DNA from: Balneolaceae bacterium UBA3186
Lineage (GTDB): Bacteria; Bacteroidota; Rhodothermia; Balneolales; Balneolaceae
Assembly (NCBI GenBank): GCA_002364085.1
Contig: DEXK01000011.1
Location: 267,863-331,862, forward strand
Length of the DNA: 64,000 nt
Direction of reading: 5' to 3'
The notes below the pieces were generated by a model. The model worked only from the letters and a program-made list of their open reading frames with translations. It ran no database searches and was not told the DNA's origin. The position numbers and the translations under genes were made by a program. This document shows, piece after piece, positions 52,145 through 60,771 of the stretch (positions are counted from its first letter, which is position 1; every line of letters starts with the position of its first letter).

Positions 52145-52909
52145 TCACTTAAACTCTTTCGTGTACGTCCTCCCTATTGGGATCTTTTCGTCTTTAATTA
52201 CTAGTGTGTCATAGGTTTTAGAGCGGATGTGACTAATATTTACAATGAAGGAACGGTGACTTCTTTTAAAGATATCAGGCAATTCTTTTTCAAGAGACGA
52301 AAGGCTTTCCCGAACCATGATCTTTCCTTTTTCAGTATGATAAACCACATAATTTCCATCGCTCTTAATGAAGTATAACTCAGAAGGTGTTATAAAAATC
52401 TCTTTACTTCCGTCTTTGATTTTGATCTTTTGAATTGGTTCTTCAGAATTACTTTCCCTCCCATCTATAATAATTCCATAAACTAATCCTGGGATTAAAA
52501 AGAAGATACCGTTCATTAGTAACGGCCCGGTAAGCATATCAAATATGACCCATTCCGGCAAACTTTTGTAGAAAGCATAAAAATAAATGAAATCCAGTAT
52601 TATCTCGATAATTGTGATCAGGATGAATAACTGACCAAGTTTGACAACAAACTTTTTCAGATCTGCTTTAAACCATTTCATCACTAACAAGATTACTCCA
52701 TAAAAAAGTACTGCATTCATTAACGCTCCGTAAATACTGGTCATTAACAGAGAGTTGTCAGAGCTGTGAAAAACTCCGATCGTAAAGTCAGAACCCGGCC
52801 AATTTAAAGTCAGAATACCGCCTAACCACACAAAAAGATGGATAGCCTTCACCTTCCTTGACATCGCTTTTATGTACGTTGGTATTTGTTTAAATATTAA
52901 GTCCGTCAT
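52145..52909 (-). CDS. LytTR DNA-binding domain membrane protein
   Basis: A 254-residue protein. Four hydrophobic segments (about 20-145) lead to a C-terminal LytTR domain (155-254): F-I-T-P-S-E-L-Y-F-I-K-S-D-G-N-Y-V-V-Y-H, V-R-E-S-L-S-S-L-E-K-E-L, F-K-R-S-H-R-S-F-I-V-N and P-I-G-R-T-Y. This is a membrane-bound one-component regulator. It is divergent from the serine hydrolase gene (96 bases). Confidence 0.85.
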   Translation of the reverse strand: MTDLIFKQIPTYIKAMSRKVKAIHLFVWLGGILTLNWPGSDFTIGVFHSSDNSLLMTSIYGALMNAVLFYGVILLVMKWFKADLKKFVVKLGQLFILITIIEIILDFIYFYAFYKSLPEWVIFDMLTGPLLMNGIFFLIPGLVYGIIIDGRESNSEEPIQKIKIKDGSKEIFITPSELYFIKSDGNYVVYHTEKGKIMVRESLSSLEKELPDIFKRSHRSFIVNISHIRSKTYDTLVIKDEKIPIGRTYTKEFK

Positions 52910-53005
52910 TCGTATACAAAATATGGTAATCCGTCACATACCTTAAACCAGAGGCATTCAGGATAGTAAAAGGGTTTAAATTTCAACCCAAAATTAAATT
53001 CTATC

Positions 53006-54688
53006 ATGAAGATATACACTTTATTATTTTTTCTCCTAATTACTTCTGCAACTAATGCGCAGGTTCAAGATCTCATCGAAAGAGAAGCAGCATATCATCA
53101 TTTTAATGGTAATGTACTGGTGCAATCGTCAAGTTCTATAAACTATGAAGCGTCATTCGGCTATGCTGATCTTGAAAAAGAAACTTCTATTCATAAGCAT
53201 TCAAGATTCGATATCGGATCATTGACTAAACAATTTACTGCCGCTGCTATTTTGCATCTAGTTCATGATGGAAAGATCAATTTAGACGACCGAATTAATG
53301 ACCATTTGGGAAGCTTTGCAAATAATAAATGGAAGAAAGTAACTATTCACCAATTACTTACACATACCAGTGGAATCCCAAGTATCTACCAAACCGAGCA
53401 AGGACTTGATATTTTCTTTCCTGAAGAAGAGCCGATTGCTCTTGAAGATCTGATACTTAAATTCTCGGAAGGAAAGCTAATCAGTTCACCCGGAAAAGAG
53501 TTCAATTACAGTAATTCCGGTTATGTTCTGTTGGCTGCTATCATTGAAAATGTAACCGGATCAACATTTGAAGAATACCTCCAAAGAAAGATTTTTGATG
53601 CTTATGGATTAGAGCATACTTCCTTTTTACCAGACTCAAATTCCGCTCTACCCTACTTTGGATACTTACCTTCTAATATCGTAAGAGCTCCCATATATCA
53701 TTATTCATGGTCGATTGGTGCTGGGGGAGTTTACTCAACTACTCACGATCTTTCCACATGGGTTGAAGTTATCACTAGCGATAATTTCCTTACTCAGGAA
53801 TTAAGAGCCACATTCATAACTAACCATACTAGAGATCTGGGAAATCTTGGTTACGGTTATGGATGGCAGATCACACGGGATGGCATTGTTGAACATGATG
53901 GAGGAACGTACGGCTTTATAAGTTTTCTAAGTTTTGATCCCAAAACCAAAGATCATCATGTATTGCTTACAAACCGATCTTTCGAAAGCATCACTGATTT
54001 TGGAAAAAGCGGGGAAAAGATCCGTTCTCTGTCAAATAAAATATGGGATATTAAAAATGGAAAAGAGATTGAAATTCATCCAAAACGCTCTGATAATAAA
54101 ATAGCTTCTCACAATGTCTTATTAGATACTCGAGAACAAATAGTTATTGAGCAAACAGAAACAGGGAATTATGTGTTTTATAGTGGTTCTAATCTTTCCG
54201 ACATTATACCAAATACAGCAATAGCTCCAGATTCTGAGCTCAACAAAAAAGTATTGAACATCTCTAATCATTTAGAGAAAGGTCAATACTGGAGATTTGC
54301 TTCTTACTGCAATGGAGAAATGAAATTTGTTGCGTACTCAGGATTATTCAGGTTGGGATTTAGTTCTATGAGAAAAAGAGTTGGTGACAATTTAGAGATC
54401 ATACCATTCCTTGTTAATGAGAGTTCTGCTATGCTTCGAATGAAGGGTGACGATGGTAGTTTACATCTGATCATTTACTTCAATGAAGAAGGAAAAGTTA
54501 TGGGAGTGTATGATCGTAATTTTTACTCTCCAAAAGACCCACAAAAAATGAAAGCCTACCCTATTGGTGAAAACCAATTATTCATCGATGGATTTCCATA
54601 TGGTGAAAACTCAGCTACTCTTACTTTGAAAAACGATACAGTAGTTATCGAGCAATTTGGAAGGGAAGTCTCTTTTAAAAAGAAGTAA
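53006..54688 (+). CDS. Exported serine hydrolase, class C beta-lactamase fold
   Basis: A 560-residue protein with a signal peptide (cleavage after T-N-A-Q). The beta-lactamase/DD-peptidase domain occupies about 20-350: S-L-T-K (SxxK nucleophile) in D-I-G-S-L-T-K-Q-F-T, Y-S-N (YxN) in F-N-Y-S-N-S-G-Y and H-D-G-G in place of the KTG-like motif. A second beta-rich domain fills the C-terminal 200 residues. It may act as a peptidase or esterase; resistance to beta-lactams is not implied. It is divergent from the LytTR gene. Confidence 0.85.
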   Translation: MKIYTLLFFLLITSATNAQVQDLIEREAAYHHFNGNVLVQSSSSINYEASFGYADLEKETSIHKHSRFDIGSLTKQFTAAAILHLVHDGKINLDDRINDHLGSFANNKWKKVTIHQLLTHTSGIPSIYQTEQGLDIFFPEEEPIALEDLILKFSEGKLISSPGKEFNYSNSGYVLLAAIIENVTGSTFEEYLQRKIFDAYGLEHTSFLPDSNSALPYFGYLPSNIVRAPIYHYSWSIGAGGVYSTTHDLSTWVEVITSDNFLTQELRATFITNHTRDLGNLGYGYGWQITRDGIVEHDGGTYGFISFLSFDPKTKDHHVLLTNRSFESITDFGKSGEKIRSLSNKIWDIKNGKEIEIHPKRSDNKIASHNVLLDTREQIVIEQTETGNYVFYSGSNLSDIIPNTAIAPDSELNKKVLNISNHLEKGQYWRFASYCNGEMKFVAYSGLFRLGFSSMRKRVGDNLEIIPFLVNESSAMLRMKGDDGSLHLIIYFNEEGKVMGVYDRNFYSPKDPQKMKAYPIGENQLFIDGFPYGENSATLTLKNDTVVIEQFGREVSFKKK

Positions 54689-54707
54689 TAGTTACGCTAA
54701 CAAATAT

Positions 54708-54728
54708 CTCCCAAGCTCCGCTTGGGAG
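54708..54728. repeat. Palindrome upstream of the FISUMP gene
   Basis: CTCCCAAGC-TCC-GCTTGGGAG, a perfect 9-bp stem with a 3-base loop. A related CTTGGGA-type hairpin pair lies after the FISUMP gene at 55413-55458, so this gene is bracketed by similar palindromes. Confidence 0.55.
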
Positions 54729-54787
54729 AATCGTATTTAGAAAAAAATTATAACTCACTATTTATATTTCATTACAAATTCTCAACC

Positions 54788-55396
54788 ATGAAATTAAAGC
54801 AATTACTAATCATACTCTTGATCATGTTTACCTACTGCAACCCAATACAAGAATCAGTTTTGGTTGATACTGATGGTAAAAAGTATTTAGTAAAAAAATA
54901 TGGAGACACTTTTTGGATGACAGAAAATCTGAAGACAAAGCAGGATGAATCTGGAAATCCGATAGAATACTATTTCCCAAATGATGACTCAACCAACATG
55001 GAAACGTTTGGATTATTATATGATTTTGAAACAGCTAGTAATATTTGTCCTAATGGATGGAAACTCCCAACAAATGGAGATTGGAAAAGGCTACTTCAAT
55101 CAAACGGAGGTAATGTTGCCGGTATATACAAGGATAGTCTATATTGGGAAGGTGAAGTAAATTCCAATAGCAGCGGTTTTACAGTAAGACCAGCGGGTTT
55201 TGGAAATAACGGCGAATATGAGAATCAGTTTAAGTCTAAGACATTATTCTGGTCAAACTCAAAAGAAGAAGAGCATTTTATATGGACTTATATTTTTGAA
55301 CTTGGTAATGACTCCATCAGGGTAGCATCTCAACACCCGACTTATGCTTTTTCAGTGAGATGTGTTAAGTCAAAAGTTGGAATATGGGTAGAATAA
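54788..55396 (+). CDS. FISUMP-domain lipoprotein
   Basis: 202 residues from ATG 54788 (the longer in-frame start at 54722 overlaps a palindrome). Lipoprotein signal ending M-F-T-Y-C. The FISUMP domain is clear: W-M-T-E-N-L-K-T at the start, Y-D-F-E-T-A-S-N-I-C-P-N-G-W-K-L-P-T-N-G-D-W-K, F-T-V-R-P-A-G-F, L-F-W-S-N-S and terminal S-V-R-C-V-K. These domains are common in secreted Fibrobacteres and Bacteroidota proteins with a C-type-lectin-like fold, and their function is not known. Confidence 0.85.
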   Translation: MKLKQLLIILLIMFTYCNPIQESVLVDTDGKKYLVKKYGDTFWMTENLKTKQDESGNPIEYYFPNDDSTNMETFGLLYDFETASNICPNGWKLPTNGDWKRLLQSNGGNVAGIYKDSLYWEGEVNSNSSGFTVRPAGFGNNGEYENQFKSKTLFWSNSKEEEHFIWTYIFELGNDSIRVASQHPTYAFSVRCVKSKVGIWVE

Positions 55397-55412
55397 TGTT
55401 TAATAAAATATC

Positions 55413-55458
55413 GGGAGCAGGAGCTCCCTTATTGCAATCCCAAGTAAGAGCTTGGGAT
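55413..55458. repeat. Two adjacent hairpins after the FISUMP gene
   Basis: GGGAGC-AGGA-GCTCCC (55413-55428) and ATCCCAAG-n6-CTTGGGAT (55437-55458). They sit in the gap before the convergent AAA ATPase gene and have no clear T-run, so they are more repeat-like than terminator-like. CTTGGGA recurs in the palindrome at 54708-54728. Confidence 0.5.
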
Positions 55459-55528
55459 GGAGAAAGGAACCTGAAAACCACACTTTTGTAATTTGAAATT
55501 TGGGTTTTGTCTTTTGTTTCTAGAAACT

Positions 55529-57241
55529 CTAACCTACTCTAAATTTCAGTTCCTCGATCGTTGAAAGTATCTCATTTCGATCCATTTCGCGGTAACGCTC
55601 AGGAAGTAATTCTTTAGAGGTACATTCGATCACTGCATTCAGAGTCTGTAATTCCACTTCTTCCGGATAGGTTGGTGGAATGAAATCTGCTAATGCTGCA
55701 TCCAGAATTTCCGGTGTGACTTTCTTTCTCCCTTCTGCCGCTGCACGGAACTTGGCTCGCGTTAAAGCAGCTTCCATATCGGCTCCCGAGAATGTTTTTA
55801 AACCTTGCTGAACAACTGCCGGAATATAATCTTCGGTAAGTTTCAGGCTGGTTTTCTTAGCCATTGCTTCATACAACTCAATTCGCTCTTCTTTGGTATG
55901 AGGTGGGAACAATGCTAAATGTTCTTCGGCTCTACCCTGTCGCTTTAAATCTATTGGCATCAGATCAGGACGTGCTGTCATCAAAAACCAAACAATTTTA
56001 CCACGATTGGTGGTATCACTCATAAAAGTAGCGATCTGTGAAAATACACGGCTGGAAACTCCGCTGTCTCCTCCTGCATTTCTATCACCCAGATAAGCAT
56101 CCGCTTCATCGATCATCACCGCTACCGGCGACATCGCTTTTAACAGAGACAAGATCTTTTCGAGATTTCCTTCTGTTACACCCTGCCATTGGCTTCTGAA
56201 ATTCTTCAGTTTCACCATCGGGATTCCAACTTCACTCGCAAAACAAGTCACTAAAAACGTTTTTCCCGTTCCTACCGGACCACAAACCAGATAACCCATC
56301 GGCATTACATCCTGTCGGCCTGCTTTAAGCGCTTTAACTGCCTGACGAAGGTGTTGCTTCACATGAGTGTGTCCGGCAACGTTATCGAGCGAATACGGCG
56401 TTTCCACAAATTCTAACAATCCATAAGCTTCCGCTTCGATCAGATCTTTTTTGTTTTCCGATAATCCATCGAAAGTGATCTTTTCCTGATTTTCACGAGC
56501 ATTTGAAAGCACACTTCGAATATTTACATAATTCAATCCCGCTGTTTGCTGAGCTATGATTGCTGGAGAAACCTCTGATAGCTTTTTGAAATCATCATTT
56601 TTGGTTTCGAATTTCACAAACTCCAAACGATCTTCTTCACCCGGGATGTTGATCTTGATCTCTGTGGTGTAAGGGTTCTGAACAATGGTTTTATTCAGAT
56701 CTGCAAGATTTTCTGTGATCATCACACAGGTAAAATCCGAAGCCAAAAACATAGGATCGTGTGCCCATCTTGATAAATAAACTTGAGAAGTTCTGTCCTC
56801 ATTTCCGGTTGAACCGGCATCACTCATTGGCACGATGGTCTCTGCATAATCAATAATAAGCGCAATGCTTTTCTTTTGATCTAGACGGAGTCGGAAGTAC
56901 TGCTCCAACAAAGACATCACACGGACAGGATCCTTAGGCATTTTTTTGGCATAATCAGTTCCAACAATGCTGTCACGTCCTGCGATAGCCTGATTAAAAT
57001 CCTGTTGAGATTCTTTATCTCTGAAATAAATTCCGGATGCTCTGTCGTAGAATACAACGAAATCACGGGCTCCAAAAAATTCGTCTGAAAGAAACGATTT
57101 CAAACGATTGAATTCGGTGCCTTCATCGGTTTTGAGTGCAACCAGATCGTGCACGTTTCCGTGAATCAAAAAAGTATTAATGGTTCTGCTAAGGTATTTT
57201 CTCGCAAATTCCCGCGACCACTTCGGATAATGATCAAACAT
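55529..57241 (-). CDS. AAA ATPase with degenerate N-terminal AAA-like domain
   Basis: A 570-residue protein. The C-terminal AAA module is intact: Walker A G-P-V-G-T-G-K-T at 321-328, Walker B V-A-V-M-I-D-E-A-D, sensor 1 region F-L-M-T-A-R-P-D and R-Q-G-R-A-E arginine finger. The N-terminal half (about 1-280) has no Walker A but keeps a Walker-B-like I-A-L-I-I-D-Y-A-E and C-V-M-I-T-E-N-L-A-D-L (sensor-like), so it looks like a dead first AAA domain. Tandem AAA proteins remodel protein assemblies. It shares a minus-strand neighbourhood with PspA-type genes; it starts 5 bases after the CorC-type gene. Confidence 0.8.
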   Translation of the reverse strand: MFDHYPKWSREFARKYLSRTINTFLIHGNVHDLVALKTDEGTEFNRLKSFLSDEFFGARDFVVFYDRASGIYFRDKESQQDFNQAIAGRDSIVGTDYAKKMPKDPVRVMSLLEQYFRLRLDQKKSIALIIDYAETIVPMSDAGSTGNEDRTSQVYLSRWAHDPMFLASDFTCVMITENLADLNKTIVQNPYTTEIKINIPGEEDRLEFVKFETKNDDFKKLSEVSPAIIAQQTAGLNYVNIRSVLSNARENQEKITFDGLSENKKDLIEAEAYGLLEFVETPYSLDNVAGHTHVKQHLRQAVKALKAGRQDVMPMGYLVCGPVGTGKTFLVTCFASEVGIPMVKLKNFRSQWQGVTEGNLEKILSLLKAMSPVAVMIDEADAYLGDRNAGGDSGVSSRVFSQIATFMSDTTNRGKIVWFLMTARPDLMPIDLKRQGRAEEHLALFPPHTKEERIELYEAMAKKTSLKLTEDYIPAVVQQGLKTFSGADMEAALTRAKFRAAAEGRKKVTPEILDAALADFIPPTYPEEVELQTLNAVIECTSKELLPERYREMDRNEILSTIEELKFRVG

Positions 57242-57246
57242 ATGCC

Positions 57247-58521
57247 CTACTCAATAATAGTTAGTCTTATTGTCTCAATTCGGCTTTGAGTTGCCTTACT
57301 AATAATGAATTTATTGCCTTCAATCAGCACTTCTTCATTCACTTTTGGAATGCGCCCCAAATGATTGATAACATACCCCGCTACGGTATCATACTGAGAA
57401 GGTTCCAAAGGAATTTTAATTTCTTCGAAAGTATTCATTAATTCATCGATCTCAACATTTCCGCTAACCACAAAATTATTCGGTGCTGTACGTTTCATTA
57501 ATTCGCTGTCCGTATCGTATTCATCCTGAATATCACCGACTACTTCTTCGAGGAGATCTTCTATGGTGATCATACCAGCTGTTCCACCATATTCATCCAG
57601 CACAATTGCTACAGATAAATTAGACTGACGAAATTCCTGCATCAGGTCTTTGGATTTTTTACTGGAAGGAACCAGTTTTATTGGTCGAATGATCTCATGC
57701 AACGACTTAGGATTTTTGAAAAAATCGTGTGCAAATACAACGCCAATCACATCGTCAATACTGTCTCTGTATACCGGAAGTTTAGAATGTCCTGATTCGA
57801 TCATAGTATTCAGAACATCTGCAATAGGCGTAGATTTATCAACAGCTTCAATATCAATTCGTGGAATCATGGATTCCTTAACGCGCATATTTGAAAGTTC
57901 GAGAACGTTATGAAGAATCTCAGAATCATCTTCATCAATATCTTCACTTCCTCCACTTTCACGAAGTTCTTTTACAATGAGTTCCACATCCTGGCGGCGG
58001 TAAAATTGTTCTGTTTTTTCTGCATCAGGCACTAACCATTTGATCAGCACATTGGAAGATCCATTTGCCAGTGCTATTAATGGTCTTAAGATCCAATAAA
58101 ATAGCCTTAATGGAAGCGCAATCACATTCACCATGATGTCGGCCTGGGCTCTGAAAATTGCTTTAGGGAGTATTTCGCCAAAAAGCATAATAATGAGTGA
58201 AGCTATAAATGTTTGTATTGCCAGTATCTGAAATGACGATGGCTCAACACCAAACCACAATTCGGTGTAATGCATAATGGGTTCTACAAGAAACAGAGCC
58301 ATTAAAGTAGCATACACTACATTTACAATATTATTTCCAACAAGAGTAGTCGTGAGAAAAGTATCGGGATTTTTAGTAAAGAATCCGATAGAACTTGAAA
58401 TGAGGTTATTTTTTCTGGAAGCAACTTCCAGTTTGAGTTTATTTGCCGTAACAAAGGCAATTTCGGATCCCGAAAAAAATCCACTCAATAAAATAGTTCC
58501 GGTTATAAGAAGCCATTCCAT
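57247..58521 (-). CDS. HlyC/CorC (CNNM) family membrane protein
   Basis: A 424-residue protein. The N-terminal CNNM/DUF21 region has three or four transmembrane segments (F-F-S-G-S-E-I-A-F-V-T-A-N-K-L at the start; G-E-I-L-P-K-A-I). Two CBS domains follow (M-I-P-R-I-D-I-E; S-G-H-S-K-L-P-V-Y; D-E-Y-G-G-T-A-G-M-I-T-I-E-D-L-L-E-E-V-V-G-D-I), then the CorC_HlyC domain. Members handle Mg2+ or Co2+ efflux. It is probably co-transcribed with the AAA ATPase gene (5 bases apart). Confidence 0.92.
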   Translation of the reverse strand: MEWLLITGTILLSGFFSGSEIAFVTANKLKLEVASRKNNLISSSIGFFTKNPDTFLTTTLVGNNIVNVVYATLMALFLVEPIMHYTELWFGVEPSSFQILAIQTFIASLIIMLFGEILPKAIFRAQADIMVNVIALPLRLFYWILRPLIALANGSSNVLIKWLVPDAEKTEQFYRRQDVELIVKELRESGGSEDIDEDDSEILHNVLELSNMRVKESMIPRIDIEAVDKSTPIADVLNTMIESGHSKLPVYRDSIDDVIGVVFAHDFFKNPKSLHEIIRPIKLVPSSKKSKDLMQEFRQSNLSVAIVLDEYGGTAGMITIEDLLEEVVGDIQDEYDTDSELMKRTAPNNFVVSGNVEIDELMNTFEEIKIPLEPSQYDTVAGYVINHLGRIPKVNEEVLIEGNKFIISKATQSRIETIRLTIIE

Positions 58522-58607
58522 ATACTAGCAGGCTCCTTTATCTTTTACTTCTTTACAATATGTGAAACTCGATGGAGGTTCGTCTTTCATTAACGAAAAG
58601 TTAGTTC

Positions 58608-59387
58608 CTATTTACCGGTAAAAGTTGGTTTTCTTTTTTCCAGAAAAGCACTTGTACCTTCTTTAAAATCATCAGTGTTGTACAATTCTCCAAATAAATT
58701 TGCTTCGGATGTGTACCCTGAGTCATTTCCAGATTCTTTGATGGCCAAGATAGCATTTTTTAGAGCAAGTGGTCCTTGTTTCATCATACTATTCATCATT
58801 ATTTTTGCTGCATCCAAAACCGATTTTTCAGCAATTTGATTAACTAGTCCAATTTCTTTGGCTTCATCTGCTTTTACAAATCTACCGCTGAGCGTTAATT
58901 CCAGTGCTTTAGCTTCACCCACCAATTTTGGCAATCGTTGAGTTCCACCGTAACCGGGAATTAAACCCAGGCTTACTTCAGGTAATCCCAATAATGCGTT
59001 ATTTGAAGCAATACGTATATGGCAAGCCATTGCTAACTCGCAACCACCTCCCAATGCGTACCCATTTACAGCAGCAATAGCAGGAATGGTTAAGTCTTCT
59101 AATTTCTGAAAAACACGCTGACCTCTCAACGATATCTTCTTTGCTTCAGAATCTTGAAGTGTATTTAATTCTTTGATATCCGCACCTGCAACAAAGGCTT
59201 TGTCACCTGCTCCTGTAACGATCAACCCTTTAATTTCATCGCTTTCTTTAATGTGATCTAAAGCAGCGTCAAGCTCTTCAAAAACCCGATTGTTTAGGGC
59301 ATTCATTTTTTCGGGGCGATTCACAGTAAGCACACATACTCCTGATTCATCTACATCAAGAAGTATTGTTTCGAATGATAAGCTCAT
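58608..59387 (-). CDS. Enoyl-CoA hydratase/isomerase family protein
   Basis: A 259-residue crotonase. Oxyanion-hole segments G-A-G-D-K-A-F-V-A-G-A-D-I-K-E and A-V-N-G-Y-A-L-G-G-G-C-E-L-A-M-A-C-H are present. Catalytic Glu residues lie in P-E-V-S-L-G-L-I-P-G-Y-G-G-T-Q-R-L-P (both the E in PEV and the following region are normal). It hydrates 2-enoyl-CoA in fatty acid or amino-acid degradation; this would fit the acyl-CoA metabolism implied by icmF and accC, although those genes are distant. It is 3 bases after the membrane coiled-coil gene. Confidence 0.92.
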   Translation of the reverse strand: MSLSFETILLDVDESGVCVLTVNRPEKMNALNNRVFEELDAALDHIKESDEIKGLIVTGAGDKAFVAGADIKELNTLQDSEAKKISLRGQRVFQKLEDLTIPAIAAVNGYALGGGCELAMACHIRIASNNALLGLPEVSLGLIPGYGGTQRLPKLVGEAKALELTLSGRFVKADEAKEIGLVNQIAEKSVLDAAKIMMNSMMKQGPLALKNAILAIKESGNDSGYTSEANLFGELYNTDDFKEGTSAFLEKRKPTFTGK

Positions 59388-59390
59388 GGA

Positions 59391-60284
59391 TTAATCTTTA
59401 ATCTGTTTCTTTGCACTTGTACTTGACACATTTGATACGTCATCAGAAAGTTCATCTAAAATAGAATCAAAATCCAGTTCAGTTTCCCATTCTGTAGTGT
59501 ATTCAGGTAAGATATCCTGATCTAAGTCGTCAATCAATTGTGAAGTTTCATCTACTTCGGTTAACAAGTTATCAAGTTGGAAACCAATTTCTTCAGGATT
59601 GCTCATGGTCATAGATTGTTCGTAGATATATCTAACCGCATCTTCTATGGTTTCCAAATGGGTTTCGCAGACTAAATATTTTTCTTTGGCGATCTTAAAC
59701 TTCTGAAGCCTTTTTTGCATGATCGCCACACGACGTGCTTTAGTACGTTTCAGTTTTTCTGAGTCGATGGTCTTAATTTCTTCAATCTGTCGAATTACTT
59801 CTTCTTTTAAATTTGTTTCCAGTGAAGTATTCAAATACACTTCATAGCGCTTTATCAGATCAAGAAGTGTGAGATAGTTTCCTAACAGTTCTTCAATTTT
59901 CTTACCAATATTATCCAGCAATCCCTGAGAGCTGTAAGGAAGTTTTTCAAAATTCTCCTGCACCATTTTAGCCAGATGTTTAAGCACTAAAAATCGTTTT
60001 TGGCTTGCAGAATCCAGCGATTGAAAAAGATCTTTTTCGTTGCTGGAAGCATGGCGTTCTTTGATCTTTTTAAGTTCTGTCTTTTTTCTGAAACGAGGTA
60101 ATTTTGGTACAATGCCTAAGTACATCAACTCCAAACCAAACACGGTTGTAAGCATCACACTAGAAGCGTCTCCAAAATCACTGATAAAAAAAGCGGTGAG
60201 TGTAGCAATTAATAATCCTCCCAGATTAATGGGATTCATAAATGCTTCACGAGTATAATTGATGTTTAGTTCGTCTGCTGACAT
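59391..60284 (-). CDS. Membrane-anchored coiled-coil protein in PspA operon
   Basis: A 297-residue protein. Two hydrophobic segments lie close to the N-terminus (about 20-36 and 42-60), followed by about 190 residues of charged helix with heptads (E-E-V-I-R-Q-I-E-E-I-K; A-R-R-V-A-I-M-Q-K-R-L) and an acidic tail (D-D-L-D-Q-D-I). The start overlaps the mini-PspA stop by one base. It may tie the PspA-type proteins to the membrane (inference). I do not recognise a named family. Confidence 0.65.
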   Translation of the reverse strand: MSADELNINYTREAFMNPINLGGLLIATLTAFFISDFGDASSVMLTTVFGLELMYLGIVPKLPRFRKKTELKKIKERHASSNEKDLFQSLDSASQKRFLVLKHLAKMVQENFEKLPYSSQGLLDNIGKKIEELLGNYLTLLDLIKRYEVYLNTSLETNLKEEVIRQIEEIKTIDSEKLKRTKARRVAIMQKRLQKFKIAKEKYLVCETHLETIEDAVRYIYEQSMTMSNPEEIGFQLDNLLTEVDETSQLIDDLDQDILPEYTTEWETELDFDSILDELSDDVSNVSSTSAKKQIKD

Positions 60285-60760
60285 TACTCTTTATCTGTAT
60301 CGTTGCCTGGTGTGGAATCAGTTTCTTTATTCTTAAGCTGATCTTTTTTAGTTCCGATCGTTTTTTCCGTTTTAATTTCATCAGCGGATTTTTCGATCTC
60401 GGAATAAAGCATACCCATTTCAGCTTTAACCTGTTGTAAGGTTTGCTTTGCTTTTTGCTTTTTTAACTCAGCTTCATGCTGTTCATTTTTTATTTCTGTT
60501 TCAAGCTTAGAATCGTCATCCATACTGTCCATAGCAACGTCTAATCGTGCCTCTGCGTGGCTAACTTTATCGCGAACTTTTCCAAGGAACTCATCAACAG
60601 ATTCCAGCAAACTATCCGGATTCATATTGTTGACGGCTTGAGCGATCTTTCCTTTTTGCTCAGCTCTTTTACCTCGTTCTTTTATTTCTTTAATACGCCG
60701 GTAATGCTCCTTGTATTCCTGCTTAAGGCGTTCGCGTTCTTCTTCACTTTTGTTACTCAT
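60284..60760 (-). CDS. Short PspA-like coiled-coil protein (mini-PspA)
   Basis: A 158-residue, almost fully helical, highly charged protein. Its middle part aligns by eye with the C-terminal half of the neighbouring PspA: R-R-I-K-E-I-K-E, then K-I-A-Q-A-V, then E-A-R-L-D-V-A-M-D-S-M-D-D-D (PspA: E-A-R-M-E-I-A-L-D-G-I-D-T-E), then Q-Q-V-K-A-E-M-G (PspA: E-Q-F-K-L-E-M-G). The N-terminal membrane-binding helix of PspA is missing. It starts 11 bases after pspA. Likely a partner that copolymerises with, or caps, PspA filaments; this is inference. Confidence 0.6.
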   Translation of the reverse strand: MSNKSEEERERLKQEYKEHYRRIKEIKERGKRAEQKGKIAQAVNNMNPDSLLESVDEFLGKVRDKVSHAEARLDVAMDSMDDDSKLETEIKNEQHEAELKKQKAKQTLQQVKAEMGMLYSEIEKSADEIKTEKTIGTKKDQLKNKETDSTPGNDTDKE

Positions 60761-60771
60761 AAGAGTCTCCG

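Noticed and set aside
53006..54688. Beta-lactam resistance gene
   Set aside because: SxxK and YxN motifs are shared by many esterases and DD-peptidases of this fold; the extra C-terminal domain argues against a plain AmpC enzyme.
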